Positions 10,084 to 20,760 of a stretch of 64,000 nt of DNA are shown piece after piece. The position numbers and the translations under genes were made by a program. The notes below the pieces were generated by a model. The model worked only from the letters and a program-made list of their open reading frames with translations, was not told the origin of the DNA and did no database searches. Origin of the DNA: Uloborus plumipes (taxonomy: Eukaryota; Arthropoda; Arachnida; Araneae; Uloboridae); contig JAXGGA010001027.1 of the NCBI GenBank assembly GCA_038373865.1, positions 1 to 64,000 of the forward strand, given 5' to 3'. Positions within the stretch are counted from its first letter, which is position 1. Every line of letters begins with the position of its first letter.

Positions 10084-13067
10084 TTTCGATTAAGATGAAA
10101 CTGAGAGATGAACAGTTGCCAACTATAAATAATTTCGTTCTGTCTGAACCACAAACCGGATTTCCATGATGCTTCTTTCGAAGGTAAATCTTCCTACAAC
10201 TTTCGTTCTACAGGGCTACTATGCTAATTTTCAAATAAACTGTACCTTTGTTTTTGAAAGTAAAATGAAAGCAGGATATTTTCTCTTATGTCATCAATGA
10301 AATCGTACCTAATACGTTAAAAACAGATGGCGGACTTTCGATTTGCTCGAGTAAACCTCTTCTAACGGTCATTTCTACTAACCGATCACTCCTCTTAACG
10401 ACCAATTTTTCGTGGCAGGGATTTTTTGCCCCATAGATCTAATGTTAAAATTCCCCCTAGCAGTGGCCACCCAATCCCTGTAAACTGCCGCCGAGTGAGT
10501 CCAACATTTCAATTTCACAGAAAAATCTGTTTCTAATCTTTAGCCCTTCGCTTAAGATGGGCTTAGGCGAAAGATTGCGATAGTTTTTGAATAAAAATTT
10601 CATTCACACTTGTTCATTTGCTGGTTAGTGATCTGAAATGAGAATAATTATTTCCAAGAAGTGATTAAAAACATGGATCACAAGTCGTATTCGTATCATT
10701 TCTTCACAAAATATAATAAAACATTAAATAATTTACTATTTTCCCTTTAGAAAAATATCGAGCTTCTATTTAAATGAAAATTATGTGTTGTACTTTCTTA
10801 TATTAGATATAATAGAAATAATTTCTCAATTTTAATAAAAAAACCTTGAATACTCCCTCTGAACTGCCAATTTCTCTGAACGAAGGAGAGCAGCTTAGAA
10901 AGGTTTTTCTGTACTATTATTTTCGTCCGCCAACAGCAGTTCAGGTTAGAAGATAATTTTTGTGATCTTCTAGTGACCAGCGGTTTGTTCTTCATCGACT
11001 GGTACTCTTAACAAATGACCTTAAGATGAGTCTAAAAATCCATTTCCATTGAAGGGCTTGGGAGAGGAAGGGGTTAAGTGACAAAACAGAAATTGCGAGT
11101 AATTAAAGTTCAAAGTTTTATTGTTGTAGTTGTTGCAGCTTTTTCGTTTTCTGGTTTTGTTGTTTGTGTGCGTATGAAATCGCTCTAATGATATCTACTT
11201 TTTGATGTACCAAGTTTTATTTGCTTACCTGTATTCATTGCTTACCATTGTACAAAGAGTTCATTTTTCAAAATGTAACTTAGCCCCTTCATCCTCCTAG
11301 CCCTTCAATTATAAAACTAACTGTGAAATAATTCTAACTGAAATTCTAACAGTGAAATTCTTGATCTATGCTACCATTATTCTTACCCGTCCATTTAGAG
11401 GTTAACGCCTAAGCACGGAAAGCAACAGCCCCCAGAATCAGATTTGAAAAGCGTCCCGTTACGCTTTGCTAATTTATTCTTCAAGTGCATCTTTGCGGTT
11501 CGAAATTTTCAGCGGAATTTTCTCACCCGTGAAATGCTCCTGTTCTGAGTCAGTTCTTAAAAATTATTTGAATAAAAAACGCGGAAGAGGTTGTAGGGTT
11601 TGCAAAGAGGCAGGATGACCAAATGTTTGCATTCTAGGTGTTCTCTTTTCTTTTTTTTTTTCCTTTTTTTTCCACTGCGTTTTCAACGAACTTCCGATCC
11701 CGTGCAAAGGGGTTATATAGTTTTGAGATAATCTGTATTACGTAGAAGTCATCCGATTATTCAGGTCTTTTTCTTCTTTTTTCATTTTGTGAATTTTGAT
11801 GGCATCTGAAAAATGTTGAAAAGTCACTGGGGTATTTTCCGTGCAATGTTAAAATGCACGCCCGTTTGTATGCAGTTTTCAAAAAAAATTATTTGGCATT
11901 CTTTGAGCAACTTTGGAAAATTTTTAAATACCAAACATTAGATTTTTCATTTTCCGAGCAGGTGGGAGCAGAATCGGCGAATCTTACCGTTTTTGGAGCA
12001 GAATGTAGCAGGATTTCAAAATGGGAGCGATTGGAGCAGATTTTTCACCCCTGGAATATGGAGAAATGTGAAATAGTTCCGATTGCATATGTTTTTCGAA
12101 TTGAAAAAATTGGAAATTCGTTCTGAGAGTTACGAAAGTTTCAAAAGATTATTTTTACTCGAAAAAAATAGCAAAAAAAGTTTTTTTGTACCAAAAATCA
12201 CGGAAAAGAATAAAACAAAAAGCAAAAAAAAAAAATTGCACAACCTGAGCAAAAAAAAGGTTATTGAAGAAAATCAGGAGTAAAAATGGTCTTAGTAAAA
12301 ACAATTAGAAGAAAAAAAAACTAGAAAAGTTAGCAACTTTTTTTTTGTACCAGAAGATCACAAAAAAAAAATATTTTTACTGATTTGTCCTTTAAAGCCA
12401 GGAGGGTACAGGTGCACCCCCTTGCACTCCTCCGACGCCCATGGTAACATACGGCAAGGGGATGAAGTGCGACACTTCGTGACAAGCGGGGGGGGGGGGG
12501 GCTCAAAAAACGGCCTAAGAAAGTATGAGATAATTTATAAACAGCCCTTAACACTGAAGTTTTAGGAGAATTTTATATAAAGACGATGAAGAATTACAAC
12601 CTGATTCCGTGAATATAGGAGATTTGTAGATTTTATTTAAACACCTGAGACAACTACTAGAACAAGAATGATATGTGTAACACATGTATGCATAAACACA
12701 TACGTATACTGGGATAATAGCAACAAGGTCATAAAAGCAGCTGTTTAGTCTCAGTTCTATATTTACTATTAAATATTCATATCAGTCCTTATATGTTCCG
12801 ATATGTAATGCTGGGGCTTAAAAATTAATGGTTAAAAAAATCCCCTGACGTGCGATCTAGCATTGCATATCAATCCATCAAAAGACCTGATGAACAACCA
12901 TAAAAATTCTCGCAAAGTTTTTAAAAATAATTCTACCTTTCATCTAAAGTGTTTTGACTGCCATTTGGCACATGCTACAATTTTAACGATGCTGTGAACT
13001 TTTCGAATGCAGTACAGCTCGCTATGTTGCTGCTAAAGACTCAAACTTACGTCGTCGTGGTCGTAAC
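10084..13067. other. AT-rich non-coding DNA
   Basis: No gene recognised. Around 11960-12060 a GGAGCAGA-rich phrase ending TTTTTCACCCCTGG may be the end of a dispersed repeat. A G-run (about 14 G) lies near 12488-12501. Confidence 0.4.
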
Positions 13068-13140
13068 CAGGGCTGCGGGGTCGGAAGGAAAATGGCCGAC
13101 TCCGACAGTTTTAGTTTACGACTCTGAAGCCTTTACATCA
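13068..13140. mobile_element. Fragment of the CAGGGCTGCGG hAT MITE family
   Basis: Starts CAGGGCTGCGGGGTCGG and contains GGCCGACTCCGAC, the terminal phrases of the complete element at 35550-36348. The other end was not found, so it is probably truncated. Confidence 0.6.
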
Positions 13141-14210
13141 GAATCAGTCCCAACTGGTTAAAACGGCAGTATCAATACGCCATGTACGATTCCGAAAGTA
13201 ATGGGCAGCTAATGTGCCTAATTTCTGCCAGGAACATGTCTAAAAAAATCAGGGAACTTTCCCGCTAAAGATCAGTAACCTTCCTGGAGAATTCAGAAAC
13301 TTCCCAATAAATGTCAGTCGCAGTGCAATAAATCATGAACTTTCGAAAAATCTTACATAATTTTATAGGAACAATTCGGCACTTGTTTAACCAGGAAGAC
13401 CCGAGGAGCAGTTTAGCAAATATAACCGAAGTTAAGGCAGCAATTGCAAGCAAAGAACTGAACAGCTTTTTTGCTTGGAATTCTTCAGTACCCGGAGACT
13501 CCATATGCAAATGTGCCCCGACTCAGTGAATGAACAAAGGCACCAGTAGACAAATACTTGGGTTACTTGAGTACTGTAGTCTTATTTGGAATCTCTATTG
13601 CAATAGTTAAGCAAAAATTATCGAGCCATTTCAACCTAAATTTATTTATTACTTATATTACAGAACCAATAAGCATGATTTTTTGACTTGTTCATATTCT
13701 TCTTTATGTACATTTACAAAGCTCCCAGACTTAGAGCATGCCGTGAACTTTTGTGTCTTCTGTTTTTCTATAAAGTTCTTAATTTAGTTGACTACTCCGA
13801 TATTATTAATTACATCCAATTTTCTGTCCCAAGTAAAACTCTTAGGAGTCACTCATATTTTAAAAATGTTTTTACGAGATTTAACTATGTTGATAATTTT
13901 TTATTTTACAAACTTTTTAATATCATTGGCATAATTTGGATATTTTTAATGTGTCGCTATATAATTTTAAATCTACATGTTTTTAAATTTTAAATGTATA
14001 ATTTGCTTTAATTGTTATTTTATTTCTTTTACTGGGTTTTTTCCACTGTAATTGGTTTTATCTGTATCAGTAATTTTTAAATAAATAAATAAATACAGAA
14101 TTTTTCAGCCGTTCTCTTTTTGAAAATGTATAGAAGGAAGTTACTAATGCTATTTCATTTTAAAGAATGTTTTAAAACATATTTTTTGTTACAAAGTACG
14201 AGGTGTTCAT
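13141..14210. other. AT-rich DNA, no gene seen
   Basis: Contains an (AAAT)n run near 14079-14095. Short ORFs have no family signature. Confidence 0.4.
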
Positions 14211-14852
14211 TAGGGTGGGGCGAAAAATAAAAAGTTTTTCAGATCAACTTCTAATAGTTGCCAAAAGTTGTCTTTGGTGATAGTTAGCTTTTGTGCAAAA
14301 TTTGAGAAAAATCGGTTAATATCTTCAGGGGGCGCTGCGATCGCAAAGTTTTATCATAGCTTTTATCGGGATTTTATGGTTAAAATATGTAAAACAATGC
14401 CGTTAGCTAATCTCATTGCATTTTTTTTTTTTACTCACAAGATATATTCATGCATTCAAAGCATATTAAATAACTCACAAAAAATTATTATATATTAGAT
14501 ATTTATATTTCAAGCATTTAAAAAGAAACAAAAACGTAAAAAAAGTGATTTTTTTGAAATATGAATATATCATATAAAATATTGTTTGTGAGTCATTTCA
14601 TATGCTTTTAATGCATGAAAACATCTTTTGAGTAAAAAAAAAACTCAAAGAGACTAGCTAAAGGCATTCTTTTTGATATTTTAACCATAAAATCAATAAC
14701 AAAGCTATGGTAAAACTTTGCGATCGCAGCGCCCCCTGAAGATATTAACGATTTTTCTCAAATTTTGCACAAAAGCTAACTATCACCAAAGGCAACTTTT
14801 GGCAACTATTAGAAGTTGATCTGAAAAACTTTTTATTTTTCGCCCTACCCTA
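14211..14852. mobile_element. Palindromic MITE with TAGGGTGGGGCG ends
   Basis: The left end GGGTGGGGCGAAAAATAAAA follows TA (14211-14212). The right end is its reverse complement with minor changes and is followed by TA (14851-14852). The arms are about 290 bp each and nearly complementary, for example CTTCAGGGGGCGCTGCGATC at left against its inverse at right. No coding content. The termini resemble those at 5484 and 45550. Confidence 0.85.
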
Positions 14853-14924
14853 GTGGTCATTCACGGGTCGGTCTACTGTAATTTTTCATCTCTGGTGGTT
14901 GGCACTTCTGCCACTGAAGTTGCA

Positions 14925-14993
14925 GGTTACTTCACATTCCAGACTGATGAGTCCATAATAAGGACGAAACTGCTGTCTCTGAATGTTACAACC
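14925..14993 (+). ncRNA. Hammerhead ribozyme, type I (copy A)
   Basis: The core is intact: CTGATGA (14944-14950), stem II GTCC/GGAC closing loop ATAATAA (14951-14965), GAAA (14966-14969), and the cleavage triplet GTC ending at 14977. Stem I pairs TTCCAGA with TCTGAA next to the core, and GGTT with AACC farther out. Stem III is very short. A body shared with copy E follows (GCTTAGGGGCGGTAACTTAC). Hammerheads self-cleave after the C of the NUH triplet. It lies just downstream of the CRAL-TRIO gene's 3' end and on the opposite strand. Confidence 0.85.
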
Positions 14994-15073
14994 GAGCTGG
15001 TGATGCATTAAATGCAGTTCTTCCTTATCCCTCGCTTAGGGGCGGTAACTTACTGCTTAACACTTTGGGCATC

Positions 15074-15079
15074 TTTATT
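15074..15079 (-). promoter_or_regulatory. Candidate poly(A) signal of the CRAL-TRIO gene
   Basis: AATAAA on the minus strand, about 55 nt beyond the stop codon at 15134-15136. Confidence 0.5.
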
Positions 15080-15133
15080 TATTCCGTAGACAACTTATTT
15101 CAATTAGTTACTGAAGTAGTTGAACTTTGCTTT

Positions 15134-15292
15134 CTATAAAGGTGGAGATTCTTCTTTGAGTTTCTTAACGAACTCAAGAAATTGTTCTTTGTAGCTGTCA
15201 TTCGACAGAGGACCCAGAGTCCCCCCAAGTTCGTTCGGTATGATTGATGGATCGTAGACGTTCGACACAGGCTCTGTTCCGTGAAAATGTAC
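15134..15292 (-). CDS. CRAL-TRIO gene, last coding exon
   Basis: Starts after a TTTTAG acceptor (15293-15298 on the plus strand) with VHFHGTEPVSNVYDPSIIPN and ends with a TAG stop at 15134-15136. Fifty-two codons, phase 0. It carries the conserved ELGGTLGPL block. Confidence 0.82.
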   Translation of the reverse strand, partial: VHFHGTEPVSNVYDPSIIPNELGGTLGPLSNDSYKEQFLEFVKKLKEESPPL

Positions 15293-18200
15293 CTAAAATG
15301 CAAACAGAAATTTAAATTAAAATTAATCCGAGAAACAAGCAACGATATAATTTGAGTCCTCTTTTTCTTTTTTTCAAAGTCTTGTATAGTTTCCGTACAC
15401 TATATCACCAAAAGATTTGGTACACTTTCAAAAATTCCCAACTTTAAAGATTTCTCGAGAAATAAGAGACCAAGTGTCTCTCTCTACAGTGGCCGCCGCT
15501 TATATGAATCAAGTTTGTTCCTAACAGTTTTGATTCAATAAATCCGCTGATCCAATAAAGCGGCTAATTCAATGCAGCTGTATAATGTTCTGTTTTTGGC
15601 AATTTGATACCACTATACTTGCAGTCAGTTTTAATTAGTATATTAAGAGTCCAACTTATTTTTTAATCTACGGAATTGTAGGGGTATAAATATTTTGAAA
15701 ACTCATAAGATGATTGGTTTTCGGACTCTTCGACCCAAATCTATTGATACTATACGTTTCCGCACCAAGACTTTTTAAAATATCAACAACTCTTCGATTA
15801 TTTTAGATTTATAAAACTTTCTTCTTCTGGTATTCTGGACAAAATCTTTTTTACTTGTTCAAAGAAAAACAAAATGCCTTTTAATTTTTATGCAACAAAC
15901 GAAAAGCACATGTGTTCAATTCTTTACAATAAAATTTGCGGCAAAAGTACCTTTTTACTATAAACTTATATAAGCTTCACCTTTCTTATGGGCGGTGAGC
16001 TTTTTGAACTATTCAAAATCCCACAAAAAAGTATTCAGGTAAAAGAAAATTAGACTAGAGAACAAAACGTACAGATAGAGATTTTTTAAACAAAATATGT
16101 TTCGTTGAGATAGAATTATTCCTTCAAAATTTATTAGGGTTATCGGACAGACAGACCAACAGACAAAGATTTCACCATCTCATAACCCTTTTTTAAAATT
16201 TTGCATTTTAAAATATTTTCTGAATTAATTCCCTTTTGACCTCTTTTCACAACATTTTATGACATACATCAAGCCATCTTTCTTTGTTTTTACTCTTTTG
16301 ACGTTTAAATGGAAGGTATATGTTAAAAACAAATTTAACAGAACTTCCTCAATCATGAAGAATCTTAAACTATTCTCAAAGATAAGAGCGAAAGATGAAA
16401 TTTACCCACCTTAAAAGAAAACGCACTGTTTTGCGAGCACAAAATAATTTGTTTGTTATTTTTTGACTGTAATGATCATCTTTATCATATTTTTTCTTTT
16501 GAAGAGTTGCTTGAAATTTATTTCAAATAGAGTTATTATGATTTTATACTGCAGTTAAACATTTATCATTATCAGCCGATGCCGATAACAATCTGCTTTT
16601 CAACTAAGATCTTCGATTGTTAATATTTCGATGGGAAAGTATCAGCCAGTTATCTACTGTAATTTTGGTTGGTTCAATTGAGTTAAATGGAGCAAGAACT
16701 TATACAGTGTATACTGAGCCTATACAATTTTGATACTTTTTGGCACTTATGGTTGTAGGGGCACAATAAGTCATGGGGTAAACTAGGTCAGTTTTTTTTT
16801 TTTTAAATGTGCAAATATTTTTTTCCTTCGAGTTGCCAGTTTTATGTATTATTGCAATCAAACATGATTTTACATGCAAAATAAGCTGCTGCTTCTACTT
16901 TAAAGTTACAGATATTAAGGATTTAATGTTTTCCTTAACAGAAGCGTGAATGCGTTCATCATAAAAATATTTGATCTGAAGAAAATAAAATTGAGTTGCA
17001 GACTAACTTTTTAACTTACTACATAAAGCACATTTTCAAGAATAATTTCCTAAAATTTTAAAGAGTGAAAACAGCAAAAAAGTAATTTTTTTAGGGTAAA
17101 AAAAGTAAATGGGGTAAAACAGGTCATATTTTGCATTAGGTTGAGCTTAGCATATATTTCATAGCTAATTATATTTTTGCTTTTTAAATCACTTTCTCTT
17201 CATGTATGTATGTACTTATTTAAAACAAGCAATATATTGCTTTGTCCTTCTTTTGATGCATAAATAAATTTATAAATTTATAGTGCAAAATAATTAAAAC
17301 AAAAAGCCAAAACTACGAACACAGTTTTTGTTCTAAGAACTTTCTTCAGAAAATGATGTTGAGGTCCTAGAAGCAAAAGTGGCCCGAGTTCTGCAAGCAG
17401 AGAAGTTTGGGCAAATGAATCCCAGAAAATCATTATACAGTTCATTCGCGAAATAGCTAGAATAGGTGTAAACACGGAATTGCGCCATTTGGCTTCGTTA
17501 ATCACGTGTTTGGCTTGGACAAGAATAAATTGATGCCAAACAAACGGCCAATTCGAATCCTATTGGTTAACTTTTTTTTCCTCTTCCAGAGGAAATCCCC
17601 AAAAGTAGCATAGTGGCAAACCTTCTGGAAACTTGTTAGTTAACCTTCAGTCTAGCTTTTCTGAACTTTACAAATCTAATTTCAAATAACGTAGTTAAAG
17701 GAGCGGCAACAGAACTAAGACATAATGCAGTGTTCACATCAGGTTTATTAAATACATTTCAATGAATTGAGAAATATTTATTAATAATAATAGGGAAGAG
17801 TTGAGAGTAAGCTGCAAGTGCATCGAAACCAACTGGGCAGAATTAATTTAAACTTATCCAGTGTATGCAGTAGCTCTCTTGCTTGATTCTATTTAGATGT
17901 GCTGCATCTACTGGACAAGTTGGAAACATTTTTGTCGCTTTTTTAAATGCAGCTAATCCATTTAATCCACCGTCCCATGCCTCCCAACTCTCCCCATATA
18001 CGATATCAAATGTTTATTTAAAATATTCTTTAAAATCCTATCAATAAAATCTTACTTCAAATACTGTGAAAGAATCCCCACCCCCCTCCTCTTTCACACA
18101 ATGAAATTCTTTGAGTAATACTCACTCTTTGAGTAAATTTTAACGGTAGAAATGGTCTTATACCCAGCCACAGGTAATGGAACAAAGGAAATTCATTGAA

Positions 18201-20333
18201 GAAACCTATTCTCTGTTCTCTAAACGGACAAGAATTCTAAAAAAAAAAAAAATTGAGTATCATAAATTTATTGTCAAGATTTATTATTTAAAATACGTTA
18301 TTATAGTACTACAGTTAAAAAGCGAACCAAATTTATATTCTTATTTGTTTTAATACTTCTATAAAATCCCCTATATGCGAAGGATATATAAAGATTCTAG
18401 TTTTGAAAATCTTAGTTTCACACTTGAAGACTTATTATTGAGACATTTTTCAAGATTGTTAATTAAACTAAGATGTTCTCGTATTTCCTGTACTTGCTTC
18501 AAACGCAATATACATCACTAATGAAATCAAATATTTTTGGAAAATAATTATTTTATCTAGAAATACCAGCAGGGGTGAAGTACATTAGTCCATAGTCCTT
18601 AGCATTACAAATTAATGACAATAGAAAAAAGTATCTAGAATATCAGTTTTATAAACTCCTCGCCTCCCGTGTTATTTTCTTCGAACCATTTATTTACAAG
18701 ACAATTATGACTGCTTCCAGAAATAACGGCAAAAACTTACTGTTAATCCCAAATATTTTTTACTAAACTTACTTTTATAAACTTTCAGATTTATTTCATA
18801 AAAATTGTTTGTTAAACAAAACAAATAAAAATATCAAAATAAATTTGAAGCAAATATTCATTATTACATGGCGATCTTAATGAGGAGTGTCATAACCCTC
18901 TATCGTCCTACCCTGCGATACTTTTGAGGGTCATAGATTATCGAGGACTGAATTCGATACGATATTTTGCAACATTAAAAACTAATGCTCCATAATCTTA
19001 CCTTAATCCATATAAACTTTCTAGCTTGAATGAAAGATGGGATAGCATCTATAGGTTTCAGGTATTCTGCTTGTCCTAAGAGATCGAAACCACAAATGGA
19101 CGTGAAAGGGAAGGAGGAAGCGAAGTGAAGAAGTGCAAGGGCGCATTTGTACAAGTCATTTATTTTGTAGGCCTTCGAATCGTACGGTTCTGTGAACAAA
19201 ACAGCAGCACTAAAATCGATGTTGGATTCGACGTATACAAAGAAATATCCCAATTTATGCAATTAGCTAATAAGCTTATGCTTTTGCAACAAGTTGTAAG
19301 TTACCGCCATTAAGGCAGAACTTTATGCCTATATCAACAGCCCTATTATGTGCTGTAGCATTATCCTTTGCTTACGAGCGTGGTAATTTATAACTTATGA
19401 CCCAAAAGTTTTGGGCTTCATTTTTCAAGTTGAGCAGCATCATTGCTTGTGGACTATTACTGGTGTGCTGAATAAATTTTAGCTACCAGTTTGAGTGTAA
19501 TCTCAGCTTGAATAATTGGACACCTGCCTCCAGCTCGGTTATCGACTATTCCAGACTTTTGAGTCCAAAACAAGGACCAAACTGCCGTCTTTGGATGTTA
19601 TAACGGGGCTGTTGGTTCATGCATAAAGCTTACGTAGATCAACAATCAGTGCATTTACCCACTTTCAATGAAGAATTCTTACTTGCATAGGTGAAAAGGA
19701 TGGTTCTTCCTTCTTCGTTTCTGAATGGCAACAGTCCTAATATTTTTGAATCCAGCATGGAACTGAACACTTCCAAATCCATACTTTGGTAAAGTTCGCT
19801 CGCTTTGTCTCGCATTTCGTAGTACTGCTTCAGCTTTTTCTCGGCCTTATCGAAACTGAATTTTTGCTGCCGGAGGAACAGTAATAAGAAATTGTCATCT
19901 GTGTTTGGAGGATAACTATGATCTGGAAAAAAAAAAGAAAAAGGAATTTCAACATGAAATGAAAAAGCGAGAGTTCATTAGATTGAAAAATCACCTATAC
20001 TTATGGTTAGCGCAAAGGGATTTATCATTGTCTAATGTTAATTCAAGCATAAAAAAGGACGGTATGCCAAAGCCTTGTTTTCAAAATATTGTTGCTTAAT
20101 AAACAATTAAATAAAATTTTAAAAACATGTATCATTTTTGCTTTTCATTAAAAAAAGTAAATAAATAAACAAAATGCTGCTTTCCACATACCTTGCAAAA
20201 ATTTTCTCAATCTTTTCAAACCTCTTATCCTGCTTTCGTTCGCTTCATTTAGTTCTTTTTGTGCTTTCAAACGAAAACACTCTGGCACAGTGCTGCATGT
20301 GAGTGGGAGAAACTGCTTTTCAGACTTTGTCAT
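15134..20333 (-). CDS. CRAL-TRIO domain protein (alpha-tocopherol-transfer-like), multi-exon
   Basis: Gene-level entry with four exons found: 20192-20333, 19683-19922, 19002-19189 and 15134-15292. The first three join in frame (142+240+188=570 nt, 190 codons) through GT-AG introns. The N-terminal CRAL-TRIO domain is clear: RLRKFLQ, then DDNFLLLFLRQQKFSFDKAE. The lipid-binding domain begins GLLPFRNEEGRTILF and continues with PYDSKAYKINDLYK. The last exon has VHFHGTEP and PNELGGTLGPL, the usual C-terminal block. Members of this family bind hydrophobic ligands such as tocopherol, retinal or phosphoinositides in the cytosol. Joined directly the exons give 242 residues, about 40-60 short of the family. 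The block between FIWIK and VHFHG is missing and must be a phase-0 exon in the 3.7-kb intron, which I could not find, or it has been lost. Confidence 0.8.
15487..15580. mobile_element. Very short TA-flanked Tigger-like remnant
   Basis: CAGTGGCCGCCGCTTATATG follows TA (15485-15486). The other end, CAGCTG, is followed by TA (15581-15582). Internal GCCGCTT and AAGCGGC phrases are inverted. It resembles the TIR regions of the Tigger-like MITEs elsewhere in the window. Confidence 0.45.
15583..19001. other. Large intron of the CRAL-TRIO gene, AT-rich
   Basis: No exon was recognised although one is expected. GGGGTAAACTAGGTCA (about 16775) and GGGGTAAAACAGGTCA (about 17110) are a near-identical direct pair and recall the termini of the pogo-like element at 50011. 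An oligo-C run lies near 18080. Confidence 0.45.
19002..19189 (-). CDS. CRAL-TRIO gene, exon 3 found
   Basis: The acceptor is TTTTGTTCACAG and the donor is AAG/GTAAGA. It encodes PYDSKAYKINDLYKCALALL, then ICGFDLLGQAEYLKP, and ends FIWIK. In frame with the exon at 19683-19922. Confidence 0.82.
19283..19420 (-). repeat. Hammerhead-element body remnant, inverted to copy B
   Basis: On the minus strand this reads GGGCTGTTGATATAGGCATA and then TTAATGGCGGTAACTTAC. These match the 3' flank of copy B (GGGCTGTTGGTTCATGCATA) and the shared body of copies A and E (GGGGCGGTAACTTAC). The ribozyme core itself is not recognisable. Confidence 0.5.
19536..19606 (+). ncRNA. Hammerhead ribozyme remnant (copy B)
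   Basis: Stem I (CGGTTAT/ATAACGG and TCCAGA/TTTGGA) and stem II (GTCC/GGAC) are kept. The core is mutated: CTTTTGA for CTGATGA and CAAA for GAAA, so no cleavage is expected. It lies antisense in an intron of the CRAL-TRIO gene. The upstream 100 bp (CTGGTGTGCT ... TTAGCT ... CTCAGCTT) matches the upstream region of copy D. Confidence 0.75.
19683..19922 (-). CDS. CRAL-TRIO gene, exon 2
   Basis: The acceptor is a long T-tract ending CCAG; the donor is A/GTAAGAA. It encodes DHSYPPNTDDNFLLLFLRQQ, then KAEKKLKQYYEMRDKASELY, and ends RTILFTYA. This is the CRAL-TRIO N-terminal helical domain and the first strand of the ligand-binding domain. Confidence 0.88.
20192..20333 (-). CDS. CRAL-TRIO gene, first coding exon
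   Basis: ATG at 20331-20333, encoding MTKSEKQFLPLTCSTV and then RIRGLKRLRKFLQ. The donor is G/GTATGTGG. The split codon joins exon 2 to give LQDHSYPP. The start is chosen because it is the only upstream Met in this exon and gives a normal family N terminus. Confidence 0.8.
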
Positions 20334-20760
20334 TATTTTACTAGAACAATGAAAAATAATAATATTGATTAGGAAAAAAGACTACCCATGAATAAAAACT
20401 ACAATTTGGTCTAGTGAATGGACCTCTGTATAAATTTATAGACATTAACTACATCTTTAAAAAAGCTGCAGCACTACTAGAAAATCTAAGTAAGTGGAAT
20501 TCCATAAAGGTTTCTAGTAACGATACAGGGCAATTTCACGATATCGACTTTTCCCAAATCAGCTTAAAAAGACTATAAGTATGTTAAATCTTTGTTTTGT
20601 TTCATGAACTTTATGAAGAACAGGGTCTTTACTTCTATACAATGCTAATGCAGTTATGTTTTGAAGATATCTAAAGAAAATATTTAAATAATATATTATT
20701 TTCTTCGTAATGGACGTATTTCGTAAGATACGTTTATTACGGAGCCTAGAAAGCATTATA

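Noticed and set aside
17278..17505. Possible exon of the CRAL-TRIO gene
   Set aside because: No CRAL-TRIO motif in any frame and no phase-0 splice pair that fits.
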